From assembly GCF_000429345.1 (NCBI RefSeq), contig NZ_AUBR01000005.1, forward strand, positions 39,082 to 103,081: a DNA stretch of 64,000 bases. The letters are read 5' to 3'. This DNA comes from Desulfovirgula thermocuniculi DSM 16036. Lineage in GTDB: Bacteria; Bacillota; Desulfotomaculia; Desulfotomaculales; Desulfovirgulaceae. The translations under genes were made by a program, and so were the position numbers. The notes below the pieces were generated by a model. It made no database searches, was not told the origin of the DNA, and saw only the letters and a list, made by a program, of their open reading frames with translations. Of the stretch, positions 42,790 through 52,888 are shown in pieces (the stretch's first letter is position 1; the number at the start of each line of letters is the position of its first letter).

Positions 42790-44460
42790 GTGTTTGAGCG
42801 GGAGAAGATGGCCGAGCTGCAGAAACAGTACCGGGCTTACGAAGATGAACTGGCCGCGCAGGTAAAAAAGCGCCCCGAAGTTAAGGAAAAATTTGAGCTG
42901 GATTCCGGTATTCCCGTCAAGGCCCTTTATACACCACTTGATCTAGAGGGTTTTGACTACCAGGAAAAACTTGGCTTTCCCGGGCACTACCCCTTTACCA
43001 GAGGGGTGCAACTCAATATGTACCGGGGCCGGCTGTGGACCATGCGGCAGTACGCCGGTTACGGTACGGCTGAGGAAACCAACCGCCGCTTCCGTTACCT
43101 CCTGGAGCAGGGCCAGACGGGTTTGAGCGTGGCCTTCGACCTCCCCACCCAGATAGGCTACGACTCCGACCATCCCCTGGCGCAGGGAGAGGTGGGGAAG
43201 GTCGGGGTGGCCATTGACTCCCTGGAGGACATGGAAACCCTTTTTGAAGGCATCCCCCTGGATAAGGTGAGTACCTCCATGACCATCAACGCCCCGGCGG
43301 CCATCCTCTTGGCCATGTACATAGCCGTGGCGGAAAAGCAGGGGGTGCCACCGGAAAAGCTTAACGGTACCATCCAAAACGACATCCTGAAGGAATACGT
43401 GGCCAGGGGCACATATATTTTCCCGCCCGCTCCTTCCATGCGCCTGATCACGGACATCTTTGCCTACTGCTCAAAGCACGTTCCCAACTGGAACACCATC
43501 AGCATCAGCGGGTACCACATCAGGGAAGCGGGCTCCACCGCGGTGCAGGAAGTTGCCTTTACCCTGGCCAACGGCATTGCCTACGTGCAGGCGGCCATTG
43601 ACGCCGGCCTTAATGTGGACGATTTTGCCCCGCGCCTTTCCTTCTTCTTTAACGCCCACCTGAACTTCTTTGAAGAAATTGCCAAGTTCCGCGCGGCGCG
43701 CCGGCTGTGGGCCAGGATTATGAGGGAACGGTTTGGTGCCAAGAACCCCCGCTCCTGGATGCTACGCTTCCACACGCAAACAGCGGGGTGCAGTCTGACC
43801 GCCCAGCAGCCCTTAGTTAACATAATACGTACGGCCTTTGAAGCCCTCGCTGCCGTCCTCGGGGGCACGCAGTCCCTGCATACCAATTCATACGACGAGG
43901 CCCTGGCCCTGCCCAGCGAGCAGTCGGTCTTGATTGCCCTGCGCACCCAGCAGGTAATAGGTTATGAGATTGGCGTCACCGATACCGTTGACCCCCTGGG
44001 CGGGTCCTACTATGTGGAGAAGCTTACCGATGAAATTGAGGAAAAGGCCCTGGCCTACATTAAGAAAATCGACGAGCTGGGAGGGGCCCCTGAGGCCATT
44101 GAGTTTATGCAGAAAGAAATCCAGGAGAGCGCTTACCGTTACCAGATGGAAGTGGAGAGCGGTAAAAAAGTGGTCATTGGCGTAAACAGGTACCAAATTA
44201 AAGAGGAGAGGCCCAAGGGGCTGTTAAAGGTGGACCCGGCGGTCAGGGAGCGTCAGGTGGCCAAGCTGCGTGACCTCAAGGCGCGGCGTGACAACTCCAA
44301 GGTAGAGCGGGTGCTGGGCGAGCTGCGCAAGGCAGCGGCCACCCGTGAAAACCTCATGCCCTATTTCCTGGAGGCCGTCAAGGCCTACGCCACCCTGGGT
44401 GAGATCTGCAACGTCCTGCGGGATGTTTTTGGCGAGTACCGCCAGCAAGTTGTGTTATAG
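42790..44460 (+). CDS. mmcF: Methylmalonyl-CoA mutase, large (catalytic) subunit
   Basis: A 556-residue TIM-barrel half of adenosylcobalamin-dependent methylmalonyl-CoA mutase; the B12 domain is encoded separately by the next gene. Motifs: [88 protein letters not shown] and [17 protein letters not shown]. The Tyr in NMY and Arg in VARGTY match methylmalonyl-CoA rather than isobutyryl-CoA mutases. It interconverts methylmalonyl-CoA and succinyl-CoA. GTG 42790 is about 9 bases from GGGGAGG, better than ATG 42772 upstream of it. Confidence 0.95.
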   Translation: MFEREKMAELQKQYRAYEDELAAQVKKRPEVKEKFELDSGIPVKALYTPLDLEGFDYQEKLGFPGHYPFTRGVQLNMYRGRLWTMRQYAGYGTAEETNRRFRYLLEQGQTGLSVAFDLPTQIGYDSDHPLAQGEVGKVGVAIDSLEDMETLFEGIPLDKVSTSMTINAPAAILLAMYIAVAEKQGVPPEKLNGTIQNDILKEYVARGTYIFPPAPSMRLITDIFAYCSKHVPNWNTISISGYHIREAGSTAVQEVAFTLANGIAYVQAAIDAGLNVDDFAPRLSFFFNAHLNFFEEIAKFRAARRLWARIMRERFGAKNPRSWMLRFHTQTAGCSLTAQQPLVNIIRTAFEALAAVLGGTQSLHTNSYDEALALPSEQSVLIALRTQQVIGYEIGVTDTVDPLGGSYYVEKLTDEIEEKALAYIKKIDELGGAPEAIEFMQKEIQESAYRYQMEVESGKKVVIGVNRYQIKEERPKGLLKVDPAVRERQVAKLRDLKARRDNSKVERVLGELRKAAATRENLMPYFLEAVKAYATLGEICNVLRDVFGEYRQQVVL

Positions 44461-44478
44461 GGCAGGAGGGGAGTGCCA

Positions 44479-44907
44479 GTGAGCGAGCGTCCCATCCGGG
44501 TGCTGATAGCCAAGCCGGGGTTGGACGGACACGACCGGGGGGCCAAGGTGGTGGCCCAGGCCCTGCGCGACGCGGGCATGGAGGTGATCTACACCGGGCT
44601 GCGCCAGACCCCCGAGCAGATAGTGGAAGCGGCCATTCAGGAAGACGTGCAGGTGGTGGGTTTGAGCTGCCTCTCGGGGGCGCACATGTACCTGTTTCCC
44701 GCCGTGGTGGAAGGTTTAAGGGCCAGGGGGGCGGGGGACATTATTGTCCTGGGAGGGGGTATAATACCCGACGAGGACATCCCGCTGCTGAAAGAGGCAG
44801 GGGTGGTGGAGATCTTCGGGCCCGGGACCCCGACGGCGGAAATCATCCGCTTCATCCGCGAAGAGGTGCAAAAGAGGGCCGGAAAGGGGGAGTCCCACCA
44901 TGGTTAA
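44479..44907 (+). CDS. mmcG: Methylmalonyl-CoA mutase, small (cobalamin-binding) subunit
   Basis: A 142-residue B12-binding domain. The cobalt-ligand motif DGHDRG has His 18, followed by the [16 protein letters not shown] and VLGGGIIP loops of the corrinoid fold. It completes the mutase with mmcF. GTG 44479 is 8 bases from AGGAGGG; GTG 44473 would be too close. It overlaps the epimerase start by 8 bases. Confidence 0.95.
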   Translation: MSERPIRVLIAKPGLDGHDRGAKVVAQALRDAGMEVIYTGLRQTPEQIVEAAIQEDVQVVGLSCLSGAHMYLFPAVVEGLRARGAGDIIVLGGGIIPDEDIPLLKEAGVVEIFGPGTPTAEIIRFIREEVQKRAGKGESHHG

Positions 44908-45310
44908 GCTGAAAAAAATAGACCACATAGGGGTGGCGGTGAGGGACCTAAAAGGAGCCCTGGAGTTTTACGAGTCCGTATTGGGGCTCAAAGCGGCAGG
45001 TATAGAAGAGGTGGAGACGCAAAAGGTGAGGGTGGCTTTTCTTCCCGTGGGTGAGAGTAAGGTGGAGCTTCTGGAGCCGACCGCACCGGACAGCCCGGTG
45101 GGGCGTTTTATCGAAAAAAACGGCGAGGGCGTACAGCACATAGCTTTCCGGGTGGAAAACCTGGACGAGGTGCTGGAAGAGTTGAAGGGCAAAGGGGTCA
45201 GGTTAATTGATGAGAAGCCCCGGCAGGGGGCCGGTGGGGCGAGAATAGCCTTCCTGCACCCGAAGTCGTCCTTCGGCGTGTTGATAGAGCTTTGCGAACG
45301 CAAAGATTGA
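44900..45310 (+). CDS. mmcH: Methylmalonyl-CoA epimerase
   Basis: A 136-residue VOC-fold metalloenzyme that interconverts (R)- and (S)-methylmalonyl-CoA, linking the carboxyl transfer and mutase steps. Features: [29 protein letters not shown] opening (metal His in DHIGVAV), [24 protein letters not shown] (second His) and VLIELCE (Glu ligand). Length and spacing are canonical. It overlaps the end of mmcG, showing coupling. Confidence 0.95.
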   Translation: MVKLKKIDHIGVAVRDLKGALEFYESVLGLKAAGIEEVETQKVRVAFLPVGESKVELLEPTAPDSPVGRFIEKNGEGVQHIAFRVENLDEVLEELKGKGVRLIDEKPRQGAGGARIAFLHPKSSFGVLIELCERKD

Positions 45311-45336
45311 ACTTCTGGGGAGAGGGGGGAGAGGCC

Positions 45337-46872
45337 TTGAGCATGCGGGAAAAGCTCGAACAATTAAAGCAGTGGCGGGAGAAAATCCACGCCGGTGGCG
45401 GGCCGGAAAGAATAAAAAAGCAGCATGAGGCCGGTAAGAGAACGGCCCGCGAGCGCATCGAAATGTTTTTTGACCCGGGTACCTTCGTGGAAATAAATAC
45501 CTTTGCCGGGGATCCGGACATGGCCGGTTTAAAGAACCCCGGTGAAGGCGTGGTTACCGGGTACGGGAAGGTGGACGGGCGCAAGGTTTACATCTTTGCC
45601 CAGGACTTTACGGTGGCCGGGGGTTCCCTGGGGCGGGTGCACGCGGCCAAGATCTGCCACGTGCTGGACCTGGCCATGAAGACCGGGGCGCCGGTGGTGG
45701 GCCTGAACGATTCCGGAGGAGCGCGCATCCAGGAGGGTGTGGATGCCTTAAATGGCTACGGTGAAATATTCTTCCGCAACACCATTGCTTCAGGCGTTAT
45801 ACCCCAGATATCGGTGATTATGGGGCCCTGTGCCGGGGGTGCCGTTTATTCCCCGGCGCTGACCGATTTTATCTTCATGGTGGAAGGTACCAGCCAGATG
45901 TTTATTACCGGTCCCCAGGTCATTAAGGCCGTGACGGGGGAAGAGGTAACCATGGAGGCCCTGGGCGGGGCGGCTACCCACAACAAGATAAGCGGCGTGG
46001 CCCATTTTATGGCCCCCGACGAGGAAACCTGCCTGCAGATGGTCCGCCAGCTCCTGAGCTACCTTCCTTCCAACAACCTGGAAGATCCGCCCGTCTACGC
46101 CCCCCAGGATCCTCCCGGCAACCCGGAAGACCTCCTCGATATCATTCCCGATAACCCCAACCAGTCCTATGACGTGCGCAGGGTTATCGAGCTAATTGTT
46201 GACGGCGGGGAGCTCTTTGAGGTCCAGCCTCTTTATGCCCGCAATGCGGTAGTGGGCTTTGCGCGCCTGAACGGTCACACCGTGGGCATAGTGGCCAACC
46301 AGCCGGACCACCTTGCCGGATGCCTGGACATCAACGCTTCGGATAAGATCAGCCGCTTTGTGCGCTTCTGCGACTGTTTTAACATCCCGCTGGTCACCTT
46401 CATGGACGTGCCCGGATTCCTGCCGGGAACGGCCCAGGAATACGGCGGCATCATCAGGCACGGGGCAAAGATGCTTTACGCCTACTCGGAAGCCACGGTG
46501 CCCAAGGTCACCGTGATACTGCGCAAGGCGTACGGCGGGGCCTACCTGGCCATGTGCGCCAGCGCTTTAAGGGCCGATGCGGTATTTGCCTGGCCGACGG
46601 CGGAGATAGCCGTCATGGGGCCGGAGGGAGCGGTAAACATCATCTACCGCAAGGAAATCGCCGAAGCGGAAAATCCGGCGGAAATGCGGGCCAGGCTCAC
46701 CGCCGAGTACAGGGAAAAATTTGCCAACCCGTATGTGGCCAGCGCCAGGGGCTTTATCGAGGACGTCATTGATCCCCGGGACACCCGCGCGCGGCTCATC
46801 ACCACGCTGGAGGCTCTGGCCGGCAAGCGCGAAACCCGGCCCCGGAAAAAGCACGGCAACATGCCGGTTTAG
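45337..46872 (+). CDS. mmcI: Methylmalonyl-CoA carboxyltransferase 12S-type subunit
   Basis: A 511-residue acyl-CoA carboxyltransferase (PccB/MmdA/12S family) that moves CO2 between methylmalonyl-CoA/propionyl-CoA and biotin. Motifs: GKRTARERIEMFFDPGTFVEIN, DFTVAGGSLGRVHA, LNDSGGARIQEGVDAL, VIMGPCAGGAVYSPALTDF, PGFLPGTAQEYGGIIRHGAKMLYAY and AVMGPEGAVNI. Because a 5S-type subunit (mmcM) and not a membrane decarboxylase beta subunit follows in the operon, a transcarboxylase is favoured. TTG 45337 or ATG 45343 is the start. Confidence 0.93.
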   Translation: MSMREKLEQLKQWREKIHAGGGPERIKKQHEAGKRTARERIEMFFDPGTFVEINTFAGDPDMAGLKNPGEGVVTGYGKVDGRKVYIFAQDFTVAGGSLGRVHAAKICHVLDLAMKTGAPVVGLNDSGGARIQEGVDALNGYGEIFFRNTIASGVIPQISVIMGPCAGGAVYSPALTDFIFMVEGTSQMFITGPQVIKAVTGEEVTMEALGGAATHNKISGVAHFMAPDEETCLQMVRQLLSYLPSNNLEDPPVYAPQDPPGNPEDLLDIIPDNPNQSYDVRRVIELIVDGGELFEVQPLYARNAVVGFARLNGHTVGIVANQPDHLAGCLDINASDKISRFVRFCDCFNIPLVTFMDVPGFLPGTAQEYGGIIRHGAKMLYAYSEATVPKVTVILRKAYGGAYLAMCASALRADAVFAWPTAEIAVMGPEGAVNIIYRKEIAEAENPAEMRARLTAEYREKFANPYVASARGFIEDVIDPRDTRARLITTLEALAGKRETRPRKKHGNMPV

Positions 46873-46884
46873 GAGGGGCTGGTC

Positions 46885-47082
46885 ATGGCAGGAGATAGGG
46901 AAATCCCGGGGATCGATCCGCGGCTGGTGGCAGCCATTGCCGCTGCCCTGGCGGCGGCAGGCCACCTTACCGAGGACCGGCAAATTAAGCACGTGCGGGC
47001 CCTGAAAATGAACCCGTGGAAAAGGGCTGGTCTCTTGGAGTTGATGCAGGGCCGAGAGCTGAGGAGGGAAAACAAGCCGTGA
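46885..47082 (+). CDS. mmcJ: Small soluble OadG/MmdD C-terminal-like subunit of the carboxyltransferase
   Basis: A 65-residue protein with no membrane segment. The pattern DPRLVAAIAAALAAAGH then NPWKRAGLLELMQGR resembles the soluble C-terminal tail of oxaloacetate decarboxylase gamma and methylmalonyl-CoA decarboxylase delta subunits, which contacts the carboxyltransferase. It would tether or stabilise the 12S/biotin-carrier complex. It lies between the 12S and biotin-carrier genes, overlapping the latter by 4 bases (GTGA). Assignment to mmcJ is by position. Confidence 0.72.
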   Translation: MAGDREIPGIDPRLVAAIAAALAAAGHLTEDRQIKHVRALKMNPWKRAGLLELMQGRELRRENKP

Positions 47083-47477
47083 GAAAGTTTAAGGTGTTGG
47101 TTAACGGCGAGTACTTTGAAGTGGTGGTGGAGGAAATAAGGGAGGCGGCAAAGCCTGCGCCGCCTCCCAGGGTGGCTCCCAGGCCGCCCTTAAAGGCGGC
47201 CGAACCGCCGGCTAAGCCGGAAGCGGGGGCTACCGCGCCTGCCTCCCGGGCGGCAGAAGGCGGCCCCGGGGTGGTTACCGCCCCCATGCCCGGTACCATT
47301 AATGCCGTTAAGGTGAAGGTAGGGGACCAGGTCAAGCAGGGAGATCCGCTGGTGATATTGGAAGCCATGAAGATGGAAAACGAAATCCCGGCTCCGGTGG
47401 CAGGAACGGTAAAGGAAGTGCGCGTGACGCAGGGGCAAACCGTCAATAACGGTGATGTCCTGGTAATAATTGGGTAA
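47079..47477 (+). CDS. mmcK: Biotin carboxyl carrier (1.3S-type) subunit
   Basis: A 132-residue biotin carrier: a short N-terminal domain (KFKVLVNGEYFEVVVEE), a Pro/Ala-rich linker (about 24-62), and a biotinyl domain with the EAMKMEN motif, Lys 98. It shuttles carboxyl groups between the 12S and 5S subunits. GTG 47079 is supported by GAGGAGGGA and overlaps the preceding stop. Confidence 0.95.
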   Translation: MRKFKVLVNGEYFEVVVEEIREAAKPAPPPRVAPRPPLKAAEPPAKPEAGATAPASRAAEGGPGVVTAPMPGTINAVKVKVGDQVKQGDPLVILEAMKMENEIPAPVAGTVKEVRVTQGQTVNNGDVLVIIG

Positions 47478-48440
<963 letters not shown>

Positions 48441-48477
48441 ATTAGCAGGGAAGGGGAAGAGGGGGATACGGTAACCT

Positions 48478-49881
48478 ATGGAAGAAAGGAAAGCGGCACC
48501 GCGCAGAGTCAAGATTACGGACACCACTTTCCGGGACGCGCACCAGTCCTTGCTAGCCACGCGCATGCGCCTTGAGCACCTGCTACCTATATGCGAAAAG
48601 ATGGATCAGGTAGGCTTTCACTCCATGGAGGTCTGGGGTGGGGCCACCTTTGATTCCTGCATGCGCTTTTTGAACGAGGATCCGTGGGAGCGCCTGCGCC
48701 TTTTGCGCCGCCACTTGAAAACGCCCCTGCAGATGCTTTTACGGGGGCAGAACGTGGTAGGCTACAAGCACTACCCGGATGACGTGTTAACGGAATTCAT
48801 TAAAAAAGCGGTATACAACGGCATGGACATCTTCCGCATCTTTGACGCCTTAAACGACGTGCGCAACATGGCCAAGGCCATGGAGGTGGCCAAGAAGGAG
48901 GGTGCCCACGTCCAGGCTACGGTGGTTTACACCATCAGCCCCGTGCACGATGTGGAGTATTATGTAAAGACGGCCAAGATCCTGGAGGAGATGGGCGCAG
49001 ATTCCATATGCCTTAAAGATATGGCGGGCATTCTGGCCCCCCAGCCGGCCTATGAGATTATTAAGGAGTGGAAGTCTAACCTCCGCATCCCCGTCCAGCT
49101 CCACAGCCACTACACCAGCGGGCTGGCCTCCATGGCTTACCTGAAGGCCATAGAGGCTGGTGTGGACGTCATCGACTGCGCCATTTCCAGCATGGCCCTG
49201 CAGACGTCCCAGCCCGCCGTGGAAACCATGGTGGCCGCCCTGGAGGGTACGCCGTACGATACGGGCCTCGATTTAAAGCTGCTCTCGGAAATTGCGGAAT
49301 ACTTCAAGGAAGTACGCAAGCACTACCAGGAGTTCGACCTGGCCTCCAAGAGCGTGGACGTGAACGTGATGATCTACCAGATACCCGGCGGCATGATGTC
49401 CAACTTCATTTCCCAGCTCAGCCAGCAAAACGCCCTGCACCGCCTGCCGGAGGTCCTGGAGGAGTTGCCCCGCGTGCGCAAGGAGTTCGGCTACCCGCCG
49501 CTGGTAACTCCCACCAGCCAGATTGTGGGTACCCAGGCCGTGCTCAATGTGCTCTTTGGGCGCTACAAGATAGTGACCAACGAGGTCAAGCAGTACATGA
49601 GGGGGTTTTACGGTCAGCCGCCGGGGCCTGTAGATGAAGAAGTGCGCAAGATGATCATTGGCAATGAGGAGCCAATTACCTGCCGCCCGGCAGACCTTCT
49701 GGAGCCGGGGCTGCCTGAAGCTAGGAAGCTGGCCGCGCCTTACATGCAGAAGGAAGAGGATGTCATTTCGGTGGCCCTCTTCCCGCAGGTGGCGCCGAAA
49801 TTCCTGCAGGAGCGCCTGGCCAGGGAGGCAAAGGTGGATATGGAACTGGCCGCTCAAGGGGACCAGGTGTACCCGGCCTAG
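48478..49881 (+). CDS. mmcM: Transcarboxylase 5S / pyruvate carboxylase carboxyltransferase-type subunit
   Basis: A 467-residue TIM-barrel carboxyltransferase: RVKITDTTFRDAHQSLLATRM, SMEVWGGATFDSC, IFRIFDALND, SICLKDMAGIL (carbamylated Lys) and LHSHYTSGLASM (metal His pair). It transfers CO2 between biotin and pyruvate/oxaloacetate. With mmcI, mmcJ and mmcK it makes a methylmalonyl-CoA:pyruvate transcarboxylase, saving ATP. It lacks a biotin domain of its own. It is the last gene of the operon, with a strong terminator 13 bases on. Confidence 0.93.
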   Translation: MEERKAAPRRVKITDTTFRDAHQSLLATRMRLEHLLPICEKMDQVGFHSMEVWGGATFDSCMRFLNEDPWERLRLLRRHLKTPLQMLLRGQNVVGYKHYPDDVLTEFIKKAVYNGMDIFRIFDALNDVRNMAKAMEVAKKEGAHVQATVVYTISPVHDVEYYVKTAKILEEMGADSICLKDMAGILAPQPAYEIIKEWKSNLRIPVQLHSHYTSGLASMAYLKAIEAGVDVIDCAISSMALQTSQPAVETMVAALEGTPYDTGLDLKLLSEIAEYFKEVRKHYQEFDLASKSVDVNVMIYQIPGGMMSNFISQLSQQNALHRLPEVLEELPRVRKEFGYPPLVTPTSQIVGTQAVLNVLFGRYKIVTNEVKQYMRGFYGQPPGPVDEEVRKMIIGNEEPITCRPADLLEPGLPEARKLAAPYMQKEEDVISVALFPQVAPKFLQERLAREAKVDMELAAQGDQVYPA

Positions 49882-49894
49882 CCTCGTTTAGCGC

Positions 49895-49931
49895 AAAAGG
49901 CGCCAGCTGTGGGCTGGCGCCTTTTCTTTTT
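49895..49931 (+). terminator. Intrinsic terminator of the mmc operon
   Basis: A perfect 13-bp stem AAAAGGCGCCAGC/GCTGGCGCCTTTT with loop TGTGG, then CTTTTT. It is the strongest terminator in the window. Confidence 0.95.
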
Positions 49932-49940
49932 AATGTGCTT

Positions 49941-49979
49941 TTAACAAAAACTTAAAATGTTGCTAACGAAAAGCTAACA
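49941..49979 (+). promoter_or_regulatory. PhoP box (four direct repeats) of the pst operon
   Basis: TTAACA (49941), TTAAAA (49952), CTAACG (49963) and CTAACA (49974) are separated by exactly 5 bases each, an 11-bp period. This matches the Bacillus PhoP box (TTAACA repeats). The last repeat ends 20 bases before the -10 box, the activating position. Confidence 0.85.
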
Positions 49980-49999
49980 CGGTTTTAATGCTCGTGCCT

Positions 50000-50005
50000 T
50001 ATAAT
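50000..50005 (+). promoter_or_regulatory. -10 box of the Pho-regulated pst promoter
   Basis: TATAAT lies 20 bases after the fourth Pho repeat, with no -35 needed for an activated promoter. It is downstream of ATG 49988, so that codon cannot be the translated start. Confidence 0.8.
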
Positions 50006-50074
50006 TTGATGGCGGCACGGGCGGCTAAAAAAGAGGGGCGGCCATCTTGCGGACTGCAAAAGGGGTGGCAGGCC

Positions 50075-50977
50075 GTGAGTGTTTATGCGGGGTGGAAAAG
50101 GTATAAGGAAATCCTGGGCTTTTCGCTGGCCTTCCTCTCGGCGTCCCTAGTAATTTGTTTGACCGTGGCCGTTTTTTATTTTCTGGGGAGTAAGGGGTTG
50201 GATACGTTTACCGTTAACGGAGTTAAGCCGTCCGAGTTTCTCCTGGGGACCCTGTGGTGGCCCGACCGGCCTTTGGAGGAAGGCGGCCCCGCGGTCGGGT
50301 GCTTACCCTTTATTTTAGGTTCTCTGCTGGTATCGCTGACCGCGGTGGCCGTGGGTGCCCCGCTGGGCATTGTGGTGGCGGTTTTTATGGTGGAAATAGC
50401 CCCCAGTTGGGGCCAGAAAATCCTCCAACCGGCCATTGAGATTTTAGCGGGCATACCCTCCGTGGTTTACGGCTATGTGGGTTTGTCCCTCCTGGTTCCT
50501 TTTATCCGGAATTACATTGGCGGGGGAGGGTTTTCCGTCCTTGCCGGCGTGATTGTGCTGGCGGTAATGATCCTGCCCACCATTATCAGTGTCTCCGCTG
50601 ACAGCCTGAAGGCCCTGCCGCCGCAGTGGAAAGAAGCAGCCCTTTCCCTTGGTTCCACCCGCTGGCAGACCATACGCCTGGTGCTGGTGCCTGCGGCACG
50701 GGCCGGCCTGCTGGCCGCGGTGGTGCTGGGCCTGGCCCGCGCCTTTGGGGAGGCACTGGCGGTGCAAATGGTCATCGGCAACACGCGGGCCATACCGCGC
50801 TCGATCCTCGACCCCGTGATTACCCTTACCAGCGCCATTACCATGGACATGGGCTATACGGTGGCGGGTTCGCTATGGAACAACGTTTTGTGGACCATGT
50901 CCTTGCTTTTGCTCCTCATGTCTTTTCTGTTTATCCTGCTCATCAAGCTGATTGTGAGGGGAGGGGCAGTGCGGTGA
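50075..50977 (+). CDS. pstC: Phosphate ABC transporter permease PstC
   Basis: About 300 residues with six membrane helices and the BPD-transport EAA-type loop (EAALSLGSTRWQTIRLVLVP) that docks the ATPase. VIGNTRAIPRSILDPVITLTS near the end is typical of PstC. It imports phosphate with PstA, PstB and PstS. An upstream ATG at 49988 overlaps the promoter, so GTG 50075, after GGGGTGG, is preferred. No pstS gene precedes it, which is unusual. The stop overlaps pstA by 4 bases. Confidence 0.92.
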   Translation: MSVYAGWKRYKEILGFSLAFLSASLVICLTVAVFYFLGSKGLDTFTVNGVKPSEFLLGTLWWPDRPLEEGGPAVGCLPFILGSLLVSLTAVAVGAPLGIVVAVFMVEIAPSWGQKILQPAIEILAGIPSVVYGYVGLSLLVPFIRNYIGGGGFSVLAGVIVLAVMILPTIISVSADSLKALPPQWKEAALSLGSTRWQTIRLVLVPAARAGLLAAVVLGLARAFGEALAVQMVIGNTRAIPRSILDPVITLTSAITMDMGYTVAGSLWNNVLWTMSLLLLLMSFLFILLIKLIVRGGAVR

Positions 50978-51861
50978 GCAGTGCGCGGCTGGCTGACCGC
51001 CTGGCCACAGCAATGTTTTGGGCCGGGGCTGGGCTGGTGCTGGCCATTTTGGCCCTTCTGCTGTCGTACGTTCTCTGGCATGGTGTAAGGGTCATAGACT
51101 GGCATTTTCTCACCTCTCCTCCAAGCAATATTTCCGCCGGCGGGGGAATTGGGCCACAAATTTTTAACTCTTTTTACCTGCTGTGCCTGACGATGATGAT
51201 TGATGCTCCGTTGGGCCTTTTGGCGGGCATTTACCTGGCAGAATACGCCAGGGAGAATCGGGTAACGGGGCTCATACGCCTTTCCATTGAGACGCTGACG
51301 TCACTGCCTTCCATCGTGGTGGGCCTGTTCGGCCTTTTGGTTTTTGTAAACATGACCGGATGGGGATACAGCCTGATGGCCGGGGCCCTAGCCCTCTCAC
51401 TGATAAATTTGCCGCTTTTGGTGCGCATTGCGGAAGAGGCCCTGCGCGGTGTTCCTGCAGAGCTCAGGGAGGCCAGCCTCGCCCTGGGGGCCACCCGCTG
51501 GGAAACCATATGGCGGGTTGTCCTGCCCTCGGCTTTTCCCGGGCTGGTGACCGGCGCCATCATAGCCTGCGGGCGGATCTTTGGCGAAGCGGCGGCCTTA
51601 TTGTATACGGCGGGGATGAGCAGCCCGGCGCTGGACTTTTCCAACTGGTACCCGCTGGACCCCGCTTCACCCCTCAACCCTTTTCGCCCGGCAGAAACCC
51701 TGGCCGTGCACATCTGGAAGGTAAACGCGGAGAGCCTGATTCCTGACGTGCGCCGTGTGGCCGACGGGGCTGCGGCGGTTTTGGTCCTGATAGTGCTTTT
51801 CTTCAACCTGGCGGCCCGCTGGTTGAGCAGGTATATTTACCGGAGGTTAACGGCAAGCTAG
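50974..51861 (+). CDS. pstA: Phosphate ABC transporter permease PstA
   Basis: A 295-residue membrane partner of PstC. It has GGGIGPQIFNSFYLLCLTMMI, AIYLAEYA-like and SLPSIVVGLFGL segments and the EAA loop REASLALGATRWETIWRVVLP, with about six helices. GTG 50974 overlaps the pstC TGA (GTGA), so translation is coupled. No pstB or phoU follows; the next gene on the strand is phospholipase C-like. The ATPase and binding protein must be elsewhere. Confidence 0.92.
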   Translation: MSSARLADRLATAMFWAGAGLVLAILALLLSYVLWHGVRVIDWHFLTSPPSNISAGGGIGPQIFNSFYLLCLTMMIDAPLGLLAGIYLAEYARENRVTGLIRLSIETLTSLPSIVVGLFGLLVFVNMTGWGYSLMAGALALSLINLPLLVRIAEEALRGVPAELREASLALGATRWETIWRVVLPSAFPGLVTGAIIACGRIFGEAAALLYTAGMSSPALDFSNWYPLDPASPLNPFRPAETLAVHIWKVNAESLIPDVRRVADGAAAVLVLIVLFFNLAARWLSRYIYRRLTAS

Positions 51862-51940
51862 AGGGTGAAAGTCATAGGGCGGGGCTTCCGGCAGCAACAT
51901 TATTGCTAACGAAAGCCTCCTGGGGGGAACGGGGAAAAGC

Positions 51941-52612
51941 GTGAGCCCTTCAGCGTGGGGGGCGGTGAAGCTGCTTATGGCCGCAGCCGGCCCCCTGCAG
52001 TATTTGGTGGTCCGTAGCGAAGGGGAAACCCACCTCTTCTGTAACCGCCAGGCCGTCCGCATATTGGAAAGGGATGGCTTGGGGGGTCCGGCATTTATCC
52101 TGCGCCGGTATTGGACCGCTTTGGTCAGGGGCAACATGTGGGCGGATCGGGGGTGGAAGTTCTTGAGCCACTACCTGGATCCCTGTACGGGAAGGGGGCT
52201 GGGACGCTGGCCGAGCGCCCAGGAGGAGTGCGAGGAGTATTTCTGGCGGGCGGTAACCAGCTGGCGCAGCGGCGATAAAGGGAGAGCCTTTTTCTACCTC
52301 GGAGCTGCGGTGCACCTGGTGCAGGACCTCTGCGTTCCCTACCATGCCTGCGGGGTGGCTTTTGACGGCCACCAGCGGTACGAGGGTTGGGTGCGGCAGC
52401 ATTACCACCTCTTTAAGGCGAGTGCCGGCGGCTACTACCAGGTAGGCCCACAGCCCGGCGATTGGGTTTATGCAAATGCCCGCCTGGCCAGGCAGTATTA
52501 CCCCCGGATCTGCAATGAGGAGGAGTATCCCGCGGTGACGGCGGTGCTGCTGGACCACGCGCAGCGGACGACGGCAGGATTTATGGCCCATTTCTTTAGC
52601 GTGGTTTCATAG
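51941..52612 (+). CDS. Zinc-dependent phospholipase C-like protein
   Basis: A 223-residue protein resembling bacterial zinc-dependent phospholipase C / S1-P1 nuclease fold enzymes. Zinc-type motifs: WADRGWKFLSHYLDP, AFFYLGAAVHLVQDLCVPYHA (HxxxDxxxxxH) and a late His in LLDHAQ. No signal peptide is seen, unlike secreted phospholipases, so its site of action is uncertain. It lies 79 bases after pstA on the same strand and may belong to the phosphate-starvation response, releasing phosphate from lipids. GTG 51941 is the start. Confidence 0.75.
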   Translation: MSPSAWGAVKLLMAAAGPLQYLVVRSEGETHLFCNRQAVRILERDGLGGPAFILRRYWTALVRGNMWADRGWKFLSHYLDPCTGRGLGRWPSAQEECEEYFWRAVTSWRSGDKGRAFFYLGAAVHLVQDLCVPYHACGVAFDGHQRYEGWVRQHYHLFKASAGGYYQVGPQPGDWVYANARLARQYYPRICNEEEYPAVTAVLLDHAQRTTAGFMAHFFSVVS

Positions 52613-52888
52613 CACTTCCATTTGCACGTCCAGCAATTCAACCGTACCGGCGCATTCGATGAAGCGGACCAAGGCGTTGAGCGTCTGGTGAACGTGGGTG
52701 CTGTTATTGCTCACCACGGAAACGCCCAGCGTGGAAAACTGCCAGGCATTTTGCTTGCCTACCTCGGCTATGGATACGTTGAAGCGGGCCTTTATTTTAT
52801 CCACCAGGCTTTTTAAAACCCTCCTTTTACTTTTCAGGGAGTCGGCCTCACTAATACGCAGTTCCACGACCATTATACCTACGACCAC
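52607..52888 (-). CDS. DUF503 family protein (YlxP-like)
   Basis: A 93-residue alpha/beta protein of the DUF503 family: MVVELRISEADSLKSKR, RVLKSLVDKIKARFNVSIAEVG, and FSTLGVSVVSNNSTHV. In Bacillus ylxP is in the nusA-infB-rbfA ribosome assembly operon; here it is separate. Start GTG 52888 with AGGGGGTG 5 bases before it (or ATG 52873). It overlaps the 3' end of the EamA gene by 38 bases and the convergent phospholipase gene by 6. Confidence 0.87.
   Translation of the reverse strand: MVVGIMVVELRISEADSLKSKRRVLKSLVDKIKARFNVSIAEVGKQNAWQFSTLGVSVVSNNSTHVHQTLNALVRFIECAGTVELLDVQMEVL

Noticed and set aside
45337..47477. Sodium-pumping methylmalonyl-CoA decarboxylase
   Set aside because: No membrane beta subunit or full-length OadG-type subunit is present, and a 5S-type transcarboxylase subunit follows in the operon.
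49988..50074. N-terminal extension of pstC to ATG 49988
   Set aside because: It lies upstream of the TATAAT at 50000 in a Pho-regulated promoter, so it cannot be in the transcript from that promoter.
51906..51911. Pho box before the phospholipase C-like gene
   Set aside because: Only one CTAACG hexamer is present without 11-bp repeats, which is insufficient for a PhoP site.
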